This document shows positions 22,386-34,066 of a stretch of 64,000 bases of DNA, piece after piece. The DNA is from Hymenopus coronatus (Eukaryota > Arthropoda > Insecta > Mantodea > Hymenopodidae): assembly GCA_030762935.1 (NCBI GenBank), contig CM060895.1:74693001-74757000 (forward strand). The letters run 5' to 3'. Under the pieces are notes generated by a model. The model was not told the DNA's origin. It was given only the letters and a program-made list of their open reading frames with translations, and made no database searches. A program made the position numbers and the translations under genes. Every line of letters begins with the position of its first letter. The first letter of the stretch is position 1.

Positions 22386-23224
22386 GGAGCTAAATTAAAT
22401 CAAACCTAAAACGAGCTGCATTGCATCCCCTACTTATATTTTTATTAATGATCCAATTTGCGCTGTTTTAACAATAACACGAGCCTGTAATAAACAAATT
22501 TTTGTAAACCTACTTAAATATCCATTCTATCGAAAGTGTGTGAATAATATTGATTAGAAACATTGTGCTTCTAACTATTAATACGTAATATTTGTCGAAC
22601 AACTTAAATATTGTGGGCATGTAATCATGTTCTGAATTTGCGTTCAATTAGAACCATGCCTGTGAGCAAAGTACCAGTGTAGTCTATCCCTAAGTGGAAT
22701 ATGCATACAAGTTTATTGCCGCATACATTGCAGTGTTTTAAGTAGGCTTTCTAGGTTAAAAATTTACGACAAGCATTTCCTCATTGTTTTCTTGTTGCAT
22801 AGCTATAGCCCGATCTTATCGCAAGGAATGCTGCTGTCCGATTGAAGTGAAAAGGAAACGGAGGAGTGCTTACGTGCTGTATAAAGTTCAGAAGTGCATT
22901 CTGTGGTTCTTTTTAAATGACCAGTTCAATTTAGAGCTTAACATTTAATAACTTAAACTATTTCACCATACTCAGGATTTTAAATAATTTTCTGAAACTA
23001 GTGATTATAGCCCCCAATCATTTTTGAAATATAAATGTTGTGCAAAACTATTTTCTTCAACTTCAAGAGGAGATGAAATGTTTTGAAGTCGTTTCTCCCC
23101 ACCTCATAAGAACTACTTCCAAACGCCAACGTCTATATATTGGCAAGCATGTTCACGATAGTGAATCAAGTAGTGATTTTTTGTTGATACTCTATAAGAT
23201 ACTGGCTCTTCAAATGTATTCTAC
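22386..23224. other. AT-rich spacer
   Basis: No gene or known repeat end recognised. Confidence 0.5.
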
Positions 23225-23290
23225 GCTAATACTGCGAGCGATTAGAGAGATCTTAGGTTCGAACCTACGGCGAGTGAAGTGACAGAGACG
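23225..23290 (+). other. Possible tRNA-like fragment
   Basis: Contains GGTTCGAACCTACGG, a box-B-like sequence, about 30 bases after AGCGATTAGAGAG. No acceptor stem pairing is visible, so this is at most a SINE head remnant. Confidence 0.3.
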
Positions 23291-23299
23291 CACGAAAAC

Positions 23300-23983
23300 A
23301 AATTGATATGTTTCCTTCACATGACTTTCTCTACAAATAAAATTGCTATTAAAGATTATTCCTTTGGCTACATAGTAGTAATTGAACACATTAGCAGAAT
23401 GTGGTTGTATTGGTTCCAAGTAGAAGGGAAATAAGGGAATACACTAAACTAAAGTGATAGTCAAACCTTTTAAAAACTCGCACACTATATGAAACAATTG
23501 ATATTCGGTTCGCCTTCCACGGCCAGAATAAAACAAACTTTCAGCAAATGCAAACGTAGCTTTCGTTTCATCTGGCGTTTAAGTAGCTTAAAATTGAAAC
23601 CAATAACGAGGAATATCTTGGAAGCGTTTAACTCTACAAAGAACTTATATGACATAAATTGTATTTTTTAACGAGATCTACATTTTTTGTGTAATAAGGT
23701 TTTGTCTATCTCTTACGGTTTACCAGCTATTCAAAATTTATTCAGAATGAAAAGGTCTTCGATGGCCACTCCAGACAATTCAAGGTCTACAGTTTATTTT
23801 CCATATAAGTATATTTAATATGCGGTGCTTTAATAAAAATAGTTAAAGCATTTTTTTTTCTAGAAACTCAAAAAGTTTCTAAAAGTTTTCCATGTAAAGG
23901 GTAGTTCGGGGTGCGTCGATTTAGCTGAAAATGTTCGTGTCGCATCTTTTAAAAATATTAAATTTAAATACCGTTTTAGAGCT

Positions 23984-24030
<47 letters not shown>

Positions 24031-24165
24031 ATGGGCCTTTTTAAACAGTTATATTTTTAAATCAAGGGTCCTCAAAACATATTTCCGGTGACATCTCAAC
24101 ATCAGATTTTTGGGTAGAATAGAATTCCTTCTCTACACTCTGTACATAGTACACATAAAAAAAGT
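23300..24165 (-). repeat. Family X repeat, full length
   Basis: Plus-strand text runs from TTCCTTCACATGACTTTCTC to CTACACTCTGTACATAGTAC plus the A-rich end. It carries (CA)n at 23987-24029. Confidence 0.8.
23987..24029. repeat. (CA)n microsatellite in family X
   Basis: About 43 bp of CA at the fixed X site. Confidence 0.95.
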
Positions 24166-24230
24166 AAAAACTAAGGACTATGAAAACTGAACTAAATCAC
24201 ATTAAAGAGGGCAATTGAATAAACTTGCTA

Positions 24231-24540
24231 TACAGGGTGTTTGGGAATAGATACAGATATTTTGATAAATGGTACCTTAAAATGTATGCCTTTCGGTGTA
24301 TTTGGGGGGAGCGAACTGTTAGCAGAAAAGCATAATCTACCACCTAATGTATTTTGCATGCTCCTAACTACTCAGTAAAATGAACAACGGCTGTGAGTAT
24401 TGAGCAGGCATAACCAAATTGAAGAGGAAAATGCGCAGTAACTCATTCCGCTCCGAGTGAAGCATTGGCGCATTCCACTATATGACGTAATAGATGTTTG
24501 GCAAACAAAGAGCTTCGCAACCTACATTATGTATAGTCTT
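24231..24540. other. Possible Tc1/mariner-like terminus
   Basis: TATACAGGGTGTTTGGGAAT resembles the CAGGGTGT-type ends of insect Tc1/mariner-superfamily elements. I see no matching inverted end and no transposase motif, so this is a weak call. Confidence 0.3.
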
Positions 24541-24589
24541 GAACGAAAGAAAGAAACGGAAAAAAGAATGGACACTCTCCATAAGTATA

Positions 24590-25000
24590 ACTGTTATAAA
24601 ATTTAAACAAATAAAAAGGAATTCTCGAAAATGAACTCTCAAAAAATGTTAAAAGGATATAAACTGTATTTGAACTGTTTTAGCCTAGGAAAATTATGTT
24701 CATCTCTTAGGCTTACCAGTTCCGGAAAAGTAATTCAGAATGAAGAGAACTTGAGAGTCTATTTCACAGAACATTTAAGATACATGTTTTACCTTTAGTG
24801 AAAATATCTTAGTCATTTGTTACTTTAATAAAAATAGTTGGAGCCGTTTTTGAGAAAATCAAAATTGTCGATAAAGTTTCCGTATGAAAGGTACTTGGGG
24901 GGGGGGGCAATAATGTTGTTGAAGATCTTCCTGTCACATCCACGAAAGATACTGAACTTAAATACTTAGTTAGAATTTACGAACTTTTCACGTCACACAC
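24590..25000 (-). repeat. Family X repeat, partial
   Basis: Contains the TTAGGCTTACCAG, GAACATTTAAGATACATG and GATACTGAACTTAAATAC segments in minus orientation. Both ends are missing. A G run (about 24897-24907) occupies the site that is C/G-rich in all copies. Confidence 0.65.
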
Positions 25001-25689
25001 GCATGTGTACTTGCCAAGCTTCCCTTCCTTGACTTTAATCGGGTAGAACAGCGTTTTATTTTCAATGCCTCGCAAGAGCTACCTTTAGACCTGCCTAGTA
25101 TTGTCTATCGTTTGGTTGCACGTTTACCAAACGCAATACTACCCGCTAGTCTAGGTAGTGTGGAGTGGTTGGCCTTGTAGAAGGCATTAAAACTCAGTTC
25201 CGGTATAACATTCGTTGCAACGAGGTCTGCTCGCTCAAGGTTACGCCTTCTAATCCACGGTCAAAGGGATAATAAATACGTATGCCTTGTGTGTGCCTTA
25301 CCTACTTGGAGGTATTAAGTTACCTGAAACATACTACTCTTAATAAGTAAAATTATAAGTCCGAAAATGAGGCAAATATTGATCTAATGCTCATTATACT
25401 GTTCTTAATTAACAATACAAATATCTGTACGCATATCCGTAACAGCCTTTGTGTAGACTGCTTTTGAATAATTCTGTACGCATCAACCTTACTCCCGTTT
25501 CGCTCAAGAGAGATCATAACAGACATCATTTTCCACTCTAGAGCGCCTTAGCTGTGCTGTAATTTAACTGGCACGCTAACTTTTATATCCCAGGAGAATA
25601 CATGACCCCCGTCCTCGCGGCTCGCTCCTAATCCTTATCCTGTTTAAATAATTTCTTGAGTCTAGCAGGTAGTATAACCTGTAATAAAG
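25001..25689. other. Spacer with one hairpin
   Basis: No gene recognised. A bulged hairpin at 25096-25141 pairs TAGTATTG and CGTTTGGT with ACCAAACG and CAATACTA, with a 5-base bulge on the left arm and a 9-base loop. Confidence 0.5.
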
Positions 25690-26035
25690 ACTAGGAAGTG
25701 CAAAATAAAGAGGTTCTAAGCACGTTTTCATGAAGCAAATCCAAATTACACTATTGAAGGAAAATATTCCGTATGAGAAAAAGTTTAAGTATTTTAACAT
25801 TGAAACCAATGCCAAGAATTATCCTTAAAACAGACAATTTATATAATATACAAAATTTTGTGGAGTTGACCATTTCCGAGTTATCTATTTTTTTATAGTA
25901 GCTTTTTTGTCTCTCTTGCGGTGATTCAGAATGAAGAGGACTTCAAAGAGGACTGGTGATTTGCACTTTATTTCATATAAATATCTTTAAAATTTATATT
26001 TCATTTAGAGTTGCACCGTTTCAGCAATCGATAAT
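25690..26035 (-). repeat. Family X repeat, first half of a split copy
   Basis: Minus-orientation X sequence (AAAAGTTTAAGTATTTTAAC, AAACCAATGCCAAGAATTAT). It is broken at about 26035 and resumes at about 26470. Confidence 0.6.
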
Positions 26036-26469
26036 GGTTGGGATGGTGTGGGATTAGTTTCTTATTGTTTGGTTACCTATTATCAAAAAGTTAAATCCTA
26101 TAGTGTCAGATGTTGAACTGCAGACATAGCTGTGTCCTCTTTAAGCAGTGCTGACATAAATATGGGTTTTTATTATAAAAGCTCCAAAAATTAGGTAATA
26201 GGAGACTTTTTCATCTGCACTGCTGACGTTGTAGAACTACTCCGGACCGATGTCTATCGAACGGAGCTAATTTTATTAAAAAGTGTTAACTGAAAGATTT
26301 ACAATGTACAGGTGAGTGTTGATTTGTTCCCCGAATGTACACTCTCCTGAATCTTCAACCCTGAGATCACCTGCTTCCCTCTCACATGTGCGACCAGCTG
26401 TTACCTCGGAAACTATTATACCCTAGGATGCGCAGTGTGGGAATGACTCCTACCTCACGCTGGATATGC
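26036..26469. other. Unidentified insertion splitting an X copy
   Basis: About 430 bp of sequence unlike family X lies between two parts of one X copy. No terminal repeats or frames are recognised, so it is an insertion or replacement of unknown type. Confidence 0.4.
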
Positions 26470-26685
26470 TACAAAATCAAGTTTGGTATTTATCCGACTA
26501 TTTACTTTTGAGTTATCCTTTTTACAAACACCCACAAGGACCTTTTTCTAAAAATGCATTTTATCAATTCAGTAGAGCCTAAACGTGTAACGTGAAATCT
26601 CGATGTCGAATTTTTGGTTGCAATGCTAAACTTTATCTATCTATATATTATGCAGTGAGTCCAAAAAGGTAAAAGGAAGTTTGTT
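26470..26685 (-). repeat. Family X repeat, second half of the split copy
   Basis: Matches the AAGTTTGGTATTTATCCGAC, GTGAAATCTCGATGTCGAAT and terminal ATTATGCAGTGAGTCC-like portions in minus orientation. Confidence 0.6.
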
Positions 26686-27072
26686 ACGCCACAAGAAATA
26701 ATGAAAAACTACAGTTTGTTTTAAACTAGAAGTAACTTTTGACTGCAGAAACACGTTTACATGTGGTTTCCTCGACAACCCCCCTCGCGGGTTGCTTTAG
26801 TTAGTAAGGTTCCACCACCCTTTTCTCCCTTTGTCTACAAGCTGAAAGTTGAGGGGTAACATGTTGCAATGGTATACACTATCGTTTGCTCTCAAAGTGC
26901 TTACTGGAATTCACGTCTGATTAGAACACACAATGTATACAAAGTTTCGTAGCATTAACCGCAGCCGCGATGCTCGCTCATCACTCATAATTTTGGAAGA
27001 CCTAAGCCACCATTTATTTCTCACTCTGTCATTCAAAGAGTATAGAGTTTTAAAAGCTAGCATATGATAAAC
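26686..27072. other. Spacer
   Basis: No gene or repeat recognised. Confidence 0.4.
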
Positions 27073-27358
27073 CGTTTTTTACTTTCTCTACTACGTCTAG
27101 AAGCGGGGGTAGTAATGTATTCCACCAAAAGTTTGATACCGAGATTTCGCCGGCAATACGCGCTTTGAGATCCTGTAAATATAAAAATAGACAATGGTCC
27201 GAGTGTGTTCGTGTGTGCGCGTGTGTTTGCTTGAACAGTATAACACAAAATTTAGTATTTAACCGACTTTCCTCATTTTGAATTTATGTGCAATACTTCT
27301 AAAGATGTGACACGAAGATGTGCAACAAAATCCCCCCACACAAATCTATATATGGAAG
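27073..27358 (+). repeat. Family X repeat, 5' part, split by foldback element
   Basis: Starts TTTTTACTTTCTCTACTACG and runs to the CCCCACACAAATCTATATATGG site, where a family-B foldback element is inserted. The X sequence resumes at 28011. Confidence 0.85.
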
Positions 27359-28022
27359 TTGGTTTAATTGTTTTTTCACACAAACCGTGGATAGGACAGG
27401 AGTTGGATAGGTAGTTCAGACTGAAAAATGCAATGCAATAGCCGGGATTTGAACCACATATCCCCCGGTCTCTAGCCGGTTGCTCTTCCACTGAGCTACC
27501 ATTGCAACATGCAGACATAGCATTGAATTTCTCAACTGACTCGCATGTTTCCCGGTAAACCACAAGGTGATCTCAAATTATTCTGAGATGACAACCCCAA
27601 TGACGACTTACAATGTTGTAAGTACTTTAAGTCCCAGGATTCATAGTATAGCCAAATATTATGGCCAATGGATATTGGTTTAATTGTTTTTTCTCACAAG
27701 CCGTGTGTAGGACAGGAGTTAGATAGGTAGAGTCAGACTGGCCATACCCATTGGCCATAATAGTTGGCTATACAATGAATCCTGGGACTAAAAGTACTTA
27801 CAGCATTGTAAGTAGCCTTTGGGGTTGTCATCTCAAAATAATTTGAGCTCACGTTGTGGTTTACTGAGAAACATGCGAGTAAGTTGAGAAATTCAATGCT
27901 ATGCAGGCATGTTGCAATGGTAGCTCAGTGGAAGAGCAACCGACTAGAGACCGGGAGATCCGTGGTTCAAATCCCGGCTATTGCATTGAATTTTTCACTC
28001 TACCTATCCATATACATGGAAG
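27347..28022. mobile_element. Foldback element, tRNA-like family B (B2), with target duplication
   Basis: Flanked by 12-bp direct repeats TATATATGGAAG (27347-27358) and TATACATGGAAG (28011-28022), 11 of 12 matching, inside a family-X copy. The minus-oriented half (to about 27660) and plus-oriented half (from about 27746) form inverted arms of roughly 250-300 bp. Each contains the AATGACGACTTACAATG-like block, the tRNA-like head and a GTCTGACTC-type tail. A second tail fragment sits at the centre (27667-27745). Reading frames across it are incidental. Confidence 0.8.
27914..27985 (+). tRNA. tRNA-like head of SINE family B (pseudo-tRNA)
   Basis: 72 nt fold as a tRNA-like cloverleaf. Acceptor GCAATGG pairs with CTATTGC (one G-T) plus discriminator A. 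T8-A9 are present, and D stem GCTC/GAGC is intact. The anticodon loop is CTAGAGA, with AGA at the anticodon positions, and the variable loop is short. The T stem has two mismatches (CGTGG/CCCGG) and the anticodon stem two. An AGA anticodon would mean serine, but serine tRNAs have a long variable arm. This is therefore a tRNA-derived promoter module, not a functional gene. Confidence 0.5.
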
Positions 28023-28680
28023 ATTTTTTGAGACATTCGATTTTCCCAAAAATGGGTCTAAGTAATTTAAAATGTAATAAATTTAAGATATTTAAATGAC
28101 AAATAAAATGTATATTTGAATTTTCTGAAGTACTCTTCATTCGAAAGGGATTTTCTATGACCTTGTATATCTGGTAAATGCTAAAGCGATAGCGGAAACG
28201 TACTGCACAAAAATGTAGATATGTTTAAAACCCAAGCGAATTTAAATAAATTTTGAATAACTGGTAAACCGTAAGAAATAGACCAAAACTTACTACACAA
28301 AAAATTTAGATCTCCTTAAAACACGCAATGTTTTTCATATGCATTTTTTTTCGCGCAGTTGACCATTTCCGAGATATTCCTTGTTATTGCTTTGTTTTAA
28401 AATACAATTTTCTCATACAGTAACTTGTCAACTCTGCCCATGCAAAGAACTGGATTTCAATCCCACAACAACCACATTTTAAAACATTTGATTGTCGATT
28501 TAGCCTGTGTATTCCCTCATTCTACTTATACTTTGCAGAAACGGTCTTATTACATAATTCCTTATAATATATATTTCGATTAGTCTGAAGTAGATAGAAG
28601 ACTAAGCTTATTAACAATAATGTTTTACAGAGAGATAAAAAACGTAATGTGAATGGAGCACATCAGATTTTTTGTTGTTG
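28011..28680 (+). repeat. Family X repeat, 3' part, split by foldback element
   Basis: Continues the copy begun at 27073: ACATGGAAGATTTTTTGAGA, the AACTGGTAAACCGTAAG block, and the terminal CGTAATGTGAATGGAGCACA block. A short internal duplication of the GGTAAAC segment occurs at about 28160-28270. Confidence 0.8.
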
Positions 28681-29295
28681 TAACAAATAGTTAATTGAAC
28701 CATTAGGCACCTATACAGAAGCATTTTGCTGTTCTCTCCCTGCTTCGGGCTCTACAGCCATTTCAATAACAAAACAATACTCCTGTTTCCTAGCATGCTA
28801 TTCCATAAAACAGCTTTTGTTTAAATTTAACTAACATTTCCCAGAAATGTGCAGAGGTATTTAGCTTAATATTATTAAGGATTTAATTATCCTAACACAA
28901 AAAATAGTTTTAACAAAAATATATTCTTATGAAACAAAAATACATTTTAAAGTTTAACATTTATCTTTAAAAAAATTATAATTCAGTAATTAAATTGATT
29001 GAACCACACACATAAATTTCAAAGTGATGTAATTTCAAAGCTGCAATTTAGAAAATTCCAGTCATTTTTCTCAAATTTTGAGACAAGGGACAATTTGACT
29101 GATAAATTATTTCCTATCTTTTATTACCTAAATATATTTCAATCTTGCGAAATATGTATCAAATTTGAATGAAATTTGCTATTCATATTAACATAATAGC
29201 AATGCAATCACAGTATTTTTTTTATTTGTCCATACAGAAATTAGAATTTTTAAATTTCGCTCCCAGGTTTCTTAAACTTTCCAATATTATTTTCT
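28681..29295. other. AT-rich spacer
   Basis: No gene or repeat recognised. Confidence 0.5.
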
Positions 29296-29545
29296 AAAAT
29301 GGTAAGTCATCATTATGTTGTCTGTTTTACTCCTGGCCATCAAAGAAACCCTAATTTCAACGCCATCATTAGGGACCAGCTCTTAAAAAGGTCTGCAAGG
29401 AAATACGTAATAAGACAACTTTTGCTAATGTTGAGAAAGATCTGATGCGTTACATTCGCATGACTTTCTCTATCTATTCTGCAACAAAGTTCTTCTAAAA
29501 TTTATTCTTCTACTTTATGCTAATCGATAGTAAATATTGATCTAG
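29296..29545. repeat. Two family X end fragments, inverted
   Basis: A plus-oriented X 3' fragment (TTTTACTCCTGGCC, GGGACCAGCTC) meets a minus-oriented fragment beginning GATGCGTTACATTCGCATGA. Both are short and decayed. Confidence 0.55.
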
Positions 29546-29734
29546 TAGATGCACATGTCTTCTAGAGAAGTTATTCCTGTGGTTTATGAGAGAATACACA
29601 TTTATGTGGCAGCATTTAATTTTAAAAGCTGTATTGAGGTTGGGTATTCATGAGCGTTTCCTTGTGAATTAAGGTAATTTATGTTTGTGAAATATGGACT
29701 AGGCTCCGGAACTGCATTTTTAAAGGAAAAAACT

Positions 29735-30580
29735 CTGATGTGTTCCATTCACATGACTTCCTCTATATCTCTGCAACAAATTATTGTTAAAAACTTATGT
29801 TTCTATTTACTTCATGCTAATCGAGAAAAAATTAGCATATGTAGTCTTATTATTTGCTTCCTTGTAAGTAGAAGCGAAATAAGGGAGTACCATACGTTAA
29901 AGGGATAGTCAAAAGCTAGTTGCTATGTGACTGAAGTTCCTTTGTTTCTTTGGACAGGAGTTGACAAATTTCTTGAATGATAAAGGTATGCGTTTTTTAA
30001 ACCTGAAACCAATAACAAGGAATGCCTCAATAACGATCAATTCCAAGAAAAAATTGTACATAACATGAAATATATTGTTTCAATGTGCTCTAAGAGATGG
30101 AGAAAAATTTACCACACAATAAATGTAGAGTTTAGCAGTTATGCAAAATTCCGTAAAATGCATCCAGAATAAAGTAGCCCTGAGGCTATTCCCAGAAAAT
30201 TCAAGATATATATTTTGTCAGATAAATATCTTTAATATACGATATTTTAATCAAAATCGTTAGATCCAATTTGAAGAAAATCAAAATTTTCAAAAAAAGT
30301 TCCATGTAAAGGGTAGTCAGGGGTGGGGGGACTTTCTTGAAAATCTTCGTGTTGCATCCTTGAAATATACCAAACTGAAATGTCAAGTTTGGTATTAACG
30401 GTTTTTTCGGTTTTGAACTATGCTGTCCACAGATACACACACGGACGTTTCTTTTTTGATTCAGGGGGACCCAAAACGTGTATTTCCGGTGAAATCTCGG
30501 TATCGAATTTTTTGGTGGAATACAGTACCTTCTATATGTACACTATACGTGTAGAAAAAATAAAAAAAAAATGGAAAGAG
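29735..30580 (-). repeat. Family X repeat, full length
   Basis: Runs from CTGATGTGTTCCATTCACAT to CTATACGTGTAGAAAAAATA. The CA site is short here (ATACACACACGG), showing the unexpanded state. Confidence 0.85.
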
Positions 30581-31209
30581 AGAGAGAGAATAGAGAGTGA
30601 CATACTTCCGTTAGAAAGTTTGTAGGTTGATGATCAATAGAATAATATTAAGCACGATACAGGGACCTCTGTCTTTATGTATAAAGAGCCAAGAACTGTG
30701 AATTCTTTGGTGGAATTCCAGATCGATGGACAGGAGGCTGGGCAAGATAGAGGAAATTTGCATTTGATGGACAAAGATTGGTGAACCGGAAAATCGTCTC
30801 TTGTGCTGCTGTACAAATTCCATTTTGGAGGTTTAGTAGGCGTGACTGCTTTCACAGACAAGCTTTGTGCCACTAACATGAATTTCCTCGACGGCTACTG
30901 GAAGCACAAAACTCTTTTTGGAAATCCAGTGAAGCAGACGAAATAAATGCACAAATTTCACCAACTGAGATCGTTACATTATACCGCGGCCATTTTGAAT
31001 ATGGCTAGAGAATCCCAGTAAAGAAATATCATCTAGAACTATTTAAATGCAATTAGCAATGTCGATTGTAATGCCCCTTAGTATACGTTCAAACTCTTGA
31101 CAACGTTGGAAAAGACCTAACAATGTAAACACATTTTTGACATGTCTCTTTGCCAAACTAAATTCCTGAAAAACATTGCTAATAGTAAATTGCTTTGCAC
31201 GTTATAAAA
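30581..31209. other. Spacer
   Basis: No family recognised. Short overlapping frames on the minus strand at 30611-30879 have no known motif. Confidence 0.4.
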
Positions 31210-31560
31210 TTTCCAAGGTTGCGCCGTGATACTCGCCTCCCATCTAGGCGGCCCGCGTTCGATCCCATGTGGGTTTTGTGGTGGATGAAGTGGCATCTGG
31301 GCGGGTTTTCTCCGGGTCCTTCGGTTTTTCCCGCCACTCATTCCACCAATTGCATTATCACCTTTCCAATCATCACTTTCGTATCATCCGCCTCTTCATG
31401 TCCATGCCTGGCCACGGGCCGACCCCTCGTAACAGGTTCTCCATTCTGTGGTTTCGTGCCGTTGGCTTCCCGACAGGCTTTTGATCCCTAGGCATAGGCT
31501 TGTAAGTTCTAGGGGGATGTTAGTCCTACAATTACGGGGAGGCTAAGCCGATTACGAAAC
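31210..31560 (+). mobile_element. tRNA-derived SINE, family C
   Basis: Head with CTCGCCTCCCATCTAGGCGG and box B-like CGCGTTCGATCCC, then the ATGTGGGTTTTGTGGTGGAT segment, a GGGTTTTCTCCGGG block and the end AGGCTAAGCCGATTACGAAA. The first part of the head, with box A, is shortened relative to 45647. The reading frames over it (98 and 71 codons) recur in other SINE-C copies and are not genes. Confidence 0.8.
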
Positions 31561-32801
31561 GAAATATAATTCCCAATGAAATGTCGCTATTTACAAGTTA
31601 TTTATGTAAGTATGTTGGTGTATAATCTGAGGTTGTGGCAAGAGTATAATGTTTACAAATGTTACAATGAGATTATACACGTATACATACGTATTATGCA
31701 ATTTTAGCATTAAAATAGTAAAAATAATTAATGAATTTGCTAAATGAAAAATTTTAATGCATCAGAGATCACAGATATATGACATAACATGATTGCTAAG
31801 CAGATGTTTCATGTGTGTCAACACTTAGAGGAAAATGGAAGGTAATGATAAAAACTATTCAAAATATGGATTGTATTCCGCTTGACATTTTGAGCGAAGC
31901 CAAGAGTGTTGAGAGTTTATTAATTTCAGAAAAGTCCATATAAACCAAAATTGTCTTACTTTTAAAACTTCAAAGTAAAGAATTCTCTTCAATCCAAATC
32001 AATATATTTAATTGCAGCTAAGCCAATTGTTAAAGATTTTATATATTTAGTGCATTTATGATTGCCTAAAGCACATGCTGAGGCTCCTGTATCTTCGTTT
32101 TGATTTTGGTTTTAAAATAAATTTGAATGTTGACGCACTTGCGAGAGTGACGATTTTCAGGTTTTCTTACAGGCATAATGGAGAAAACTATGTTGTGGTG
32201 GTGGTAACGTCGCTGCTGTCTTGTTACCATGGCTATTACGTCATTCATTTTCTGGCACTAGTGCCAGAAATAGGGTAATTTCACACGAATTATCCCATCA
32301 TAATAAGCAGTTATAATGCTAGGAATACATAAACAATATTACAGAGCATTTTCACGTATTCTAATCTTTAAAGCCAGATTTAGATTAAGGTAATGCATCT
32401 GTCAAATTTGAACAAAAATTTTGACAAATTAATTTCATAATAAAATGATATGTATTCTAAACTTTAAGAAAACCATTAGTTTCTCCATTTGGGACACTTA
32501 AAATACTAATTTACTGAAACTATAAATTTGTAGCGTATGTTTATTAAGTTTAAAAACTCTTATATCGCCTTTCAAAAGTATATTAAAGAAAATAGCCAAA
32601 TAATGCTCCAATTTTGATAAATAAATTATTAAACTTTGAAAAATATAGGTTTTCTGCACAGTATGAAAAGCAAGAATGTTTGTTCACTAATTAGGATCTA
32701 TGACAGATTTATATATAAACTCCTTTGCTGTAAAGCTGGATTTTCTTATCTGAATATTATTAAAAATGCACTACGTGGCTCATTTTTTATTACTATATAT
32801 T
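31561..32801. other. AT-rich spacer
   Basis: No gene recognised. The frames at 32066-32278 overlap on opposite strands and show no known motif. Confidence 0.5.
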
Positions 32802-33176
32802 CAGACAGTAAGGTCGTCTCCTTAGCGCGGTGGTAGCGCAGCTGCCTACCAAGCGGGAGACCTGGGTTCGATCCCCAGTACCGGCGTGGGGATTTTTCCC
32901 CCGCTGGGAGATCTGGACCGGGGTGTACTCAGCCTCGTGAGGTCCCTGGGGGGCCAATTGAGGAGCTACTTGATGGAGAAGTAGCGGCTCCAGGTCGTGA
33001 GGACCGCATTAACCGGCCGGGAGGTGCTCGAGGCGCTGACCACGTCTCACCCTCCAATACTGCACCCCATCCATGACGTCTGTAGTGGACCGAGATGGGG
33101 GACGCAGCGGCCGGGCGGTAGGCCAAGGTTCCCCGTGAGCTGTCGTGCCATGGAGTTATAGTTATGCAGACAGTAA
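32802..33176 (+). mobile_element. tRNA-derived SINE, family A, full length with target duplication
   Basis: Element 32812-33166 lies between exact 10-bp direct repeats CAGACAGTAA (32802-32811 and 33167-33176). The head has box A-like TAGCGCGGTGGTAGCG and box B-like GGGTTCGATCCCC spaced as in a tRNA. The body continues GGGATTTTTCCCCCGCTGGG and ends CCATGGAGTTATAGTTATG. The perfect duplication and complete length mark the youngest-looking SINE in the window. Length is about 355 bp. Confidence 0.9.
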
Positions 33177-33220
33177 AAATCATATTCAAATGACCATGCT
33201 TCTTGAATAGCTGTGATCTT

Positions 33221-33380
33221 TAGTGCGTAACGAAGTGGGCTAACCGTCTATTCAAAGCCGAACGTCGCGAGTTCGAGTCCCAGTGATTGCAGTCAAATGG
33301 GTCTGTGGTAAATGAAGGGGAGGACGCATGCAAAATAACCGGTGTGATGGCACACTTGGATGCTGACGGGGCTACATTTG
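33221..33380 (+). mobile_element. tRNA-like SINE, family E
   Basis: GTGGGCTAACCG (box A-like) and GCGAGTTCGAGTCCCAG (box B-like), followed by a short body ending near ATTTGACTGAAGTT. Only one copy is seen in this window, so family status is inferred. Confidence 0.5.
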
Positions 33381-33808
33381 ACTGAAGTTACATGAATTTT
33401 GCTCTATATTATTAAAAAAAACTACAGCTTTATTGGAAAAAATATTAACATTTTTACAAAATACAACAGCTATAAATAGTCTAATTTTATTGTTAAGGTT
33501 AGGTACCTAACATGAAATTAAAAAAGGGGCTTACTAAAAATACTAAAACCTTTGAGTAATCATCTTTGTGACCAAATGGCAACACAATACAATAGAGGAT
33601 TAAAATGTTCTTTAATGTATTAAAATAAATAAATTAATGTGTATAACTGTACGAGAAAGAACTTATCAAGGGTGACATACTACAGAAGTAATAACAGGAT
33701 TACGACAAGGAATAATCCTTTTTGTCTCAGAAGTATTCTTCTTTGTATCTTTCTTTTGAACATGTTATCACAGTCTTGCTTCTGCTATTGATATGTGATC
33801 TTTATTAC

Positions 33809-33845
<37 letters not shown>

Positions 33846-34066
33846 CTATTAAACAATATTATTAATTTTAGATTACATTGAATTGCACGACAAATAATGT
33901 TTATAAACATATAAATATATCAACATTATGTATACATATACAAAGCTATATTCATTTATAGTGTTTTCAATCATTTCCAGTTCATCAAAATCTGGCCCCT
34001 GGTAACAAATAAATATAGAATGTCATGTAAGGCATCATCGAAATAATTGTAAGTGCCAGAGAATAG
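33381..34066. other. AT-rich spacer with (TA)n
   Basis: No gene recognised. A (TA)n tract spans about 33814-33841. Confidence 0.6.
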
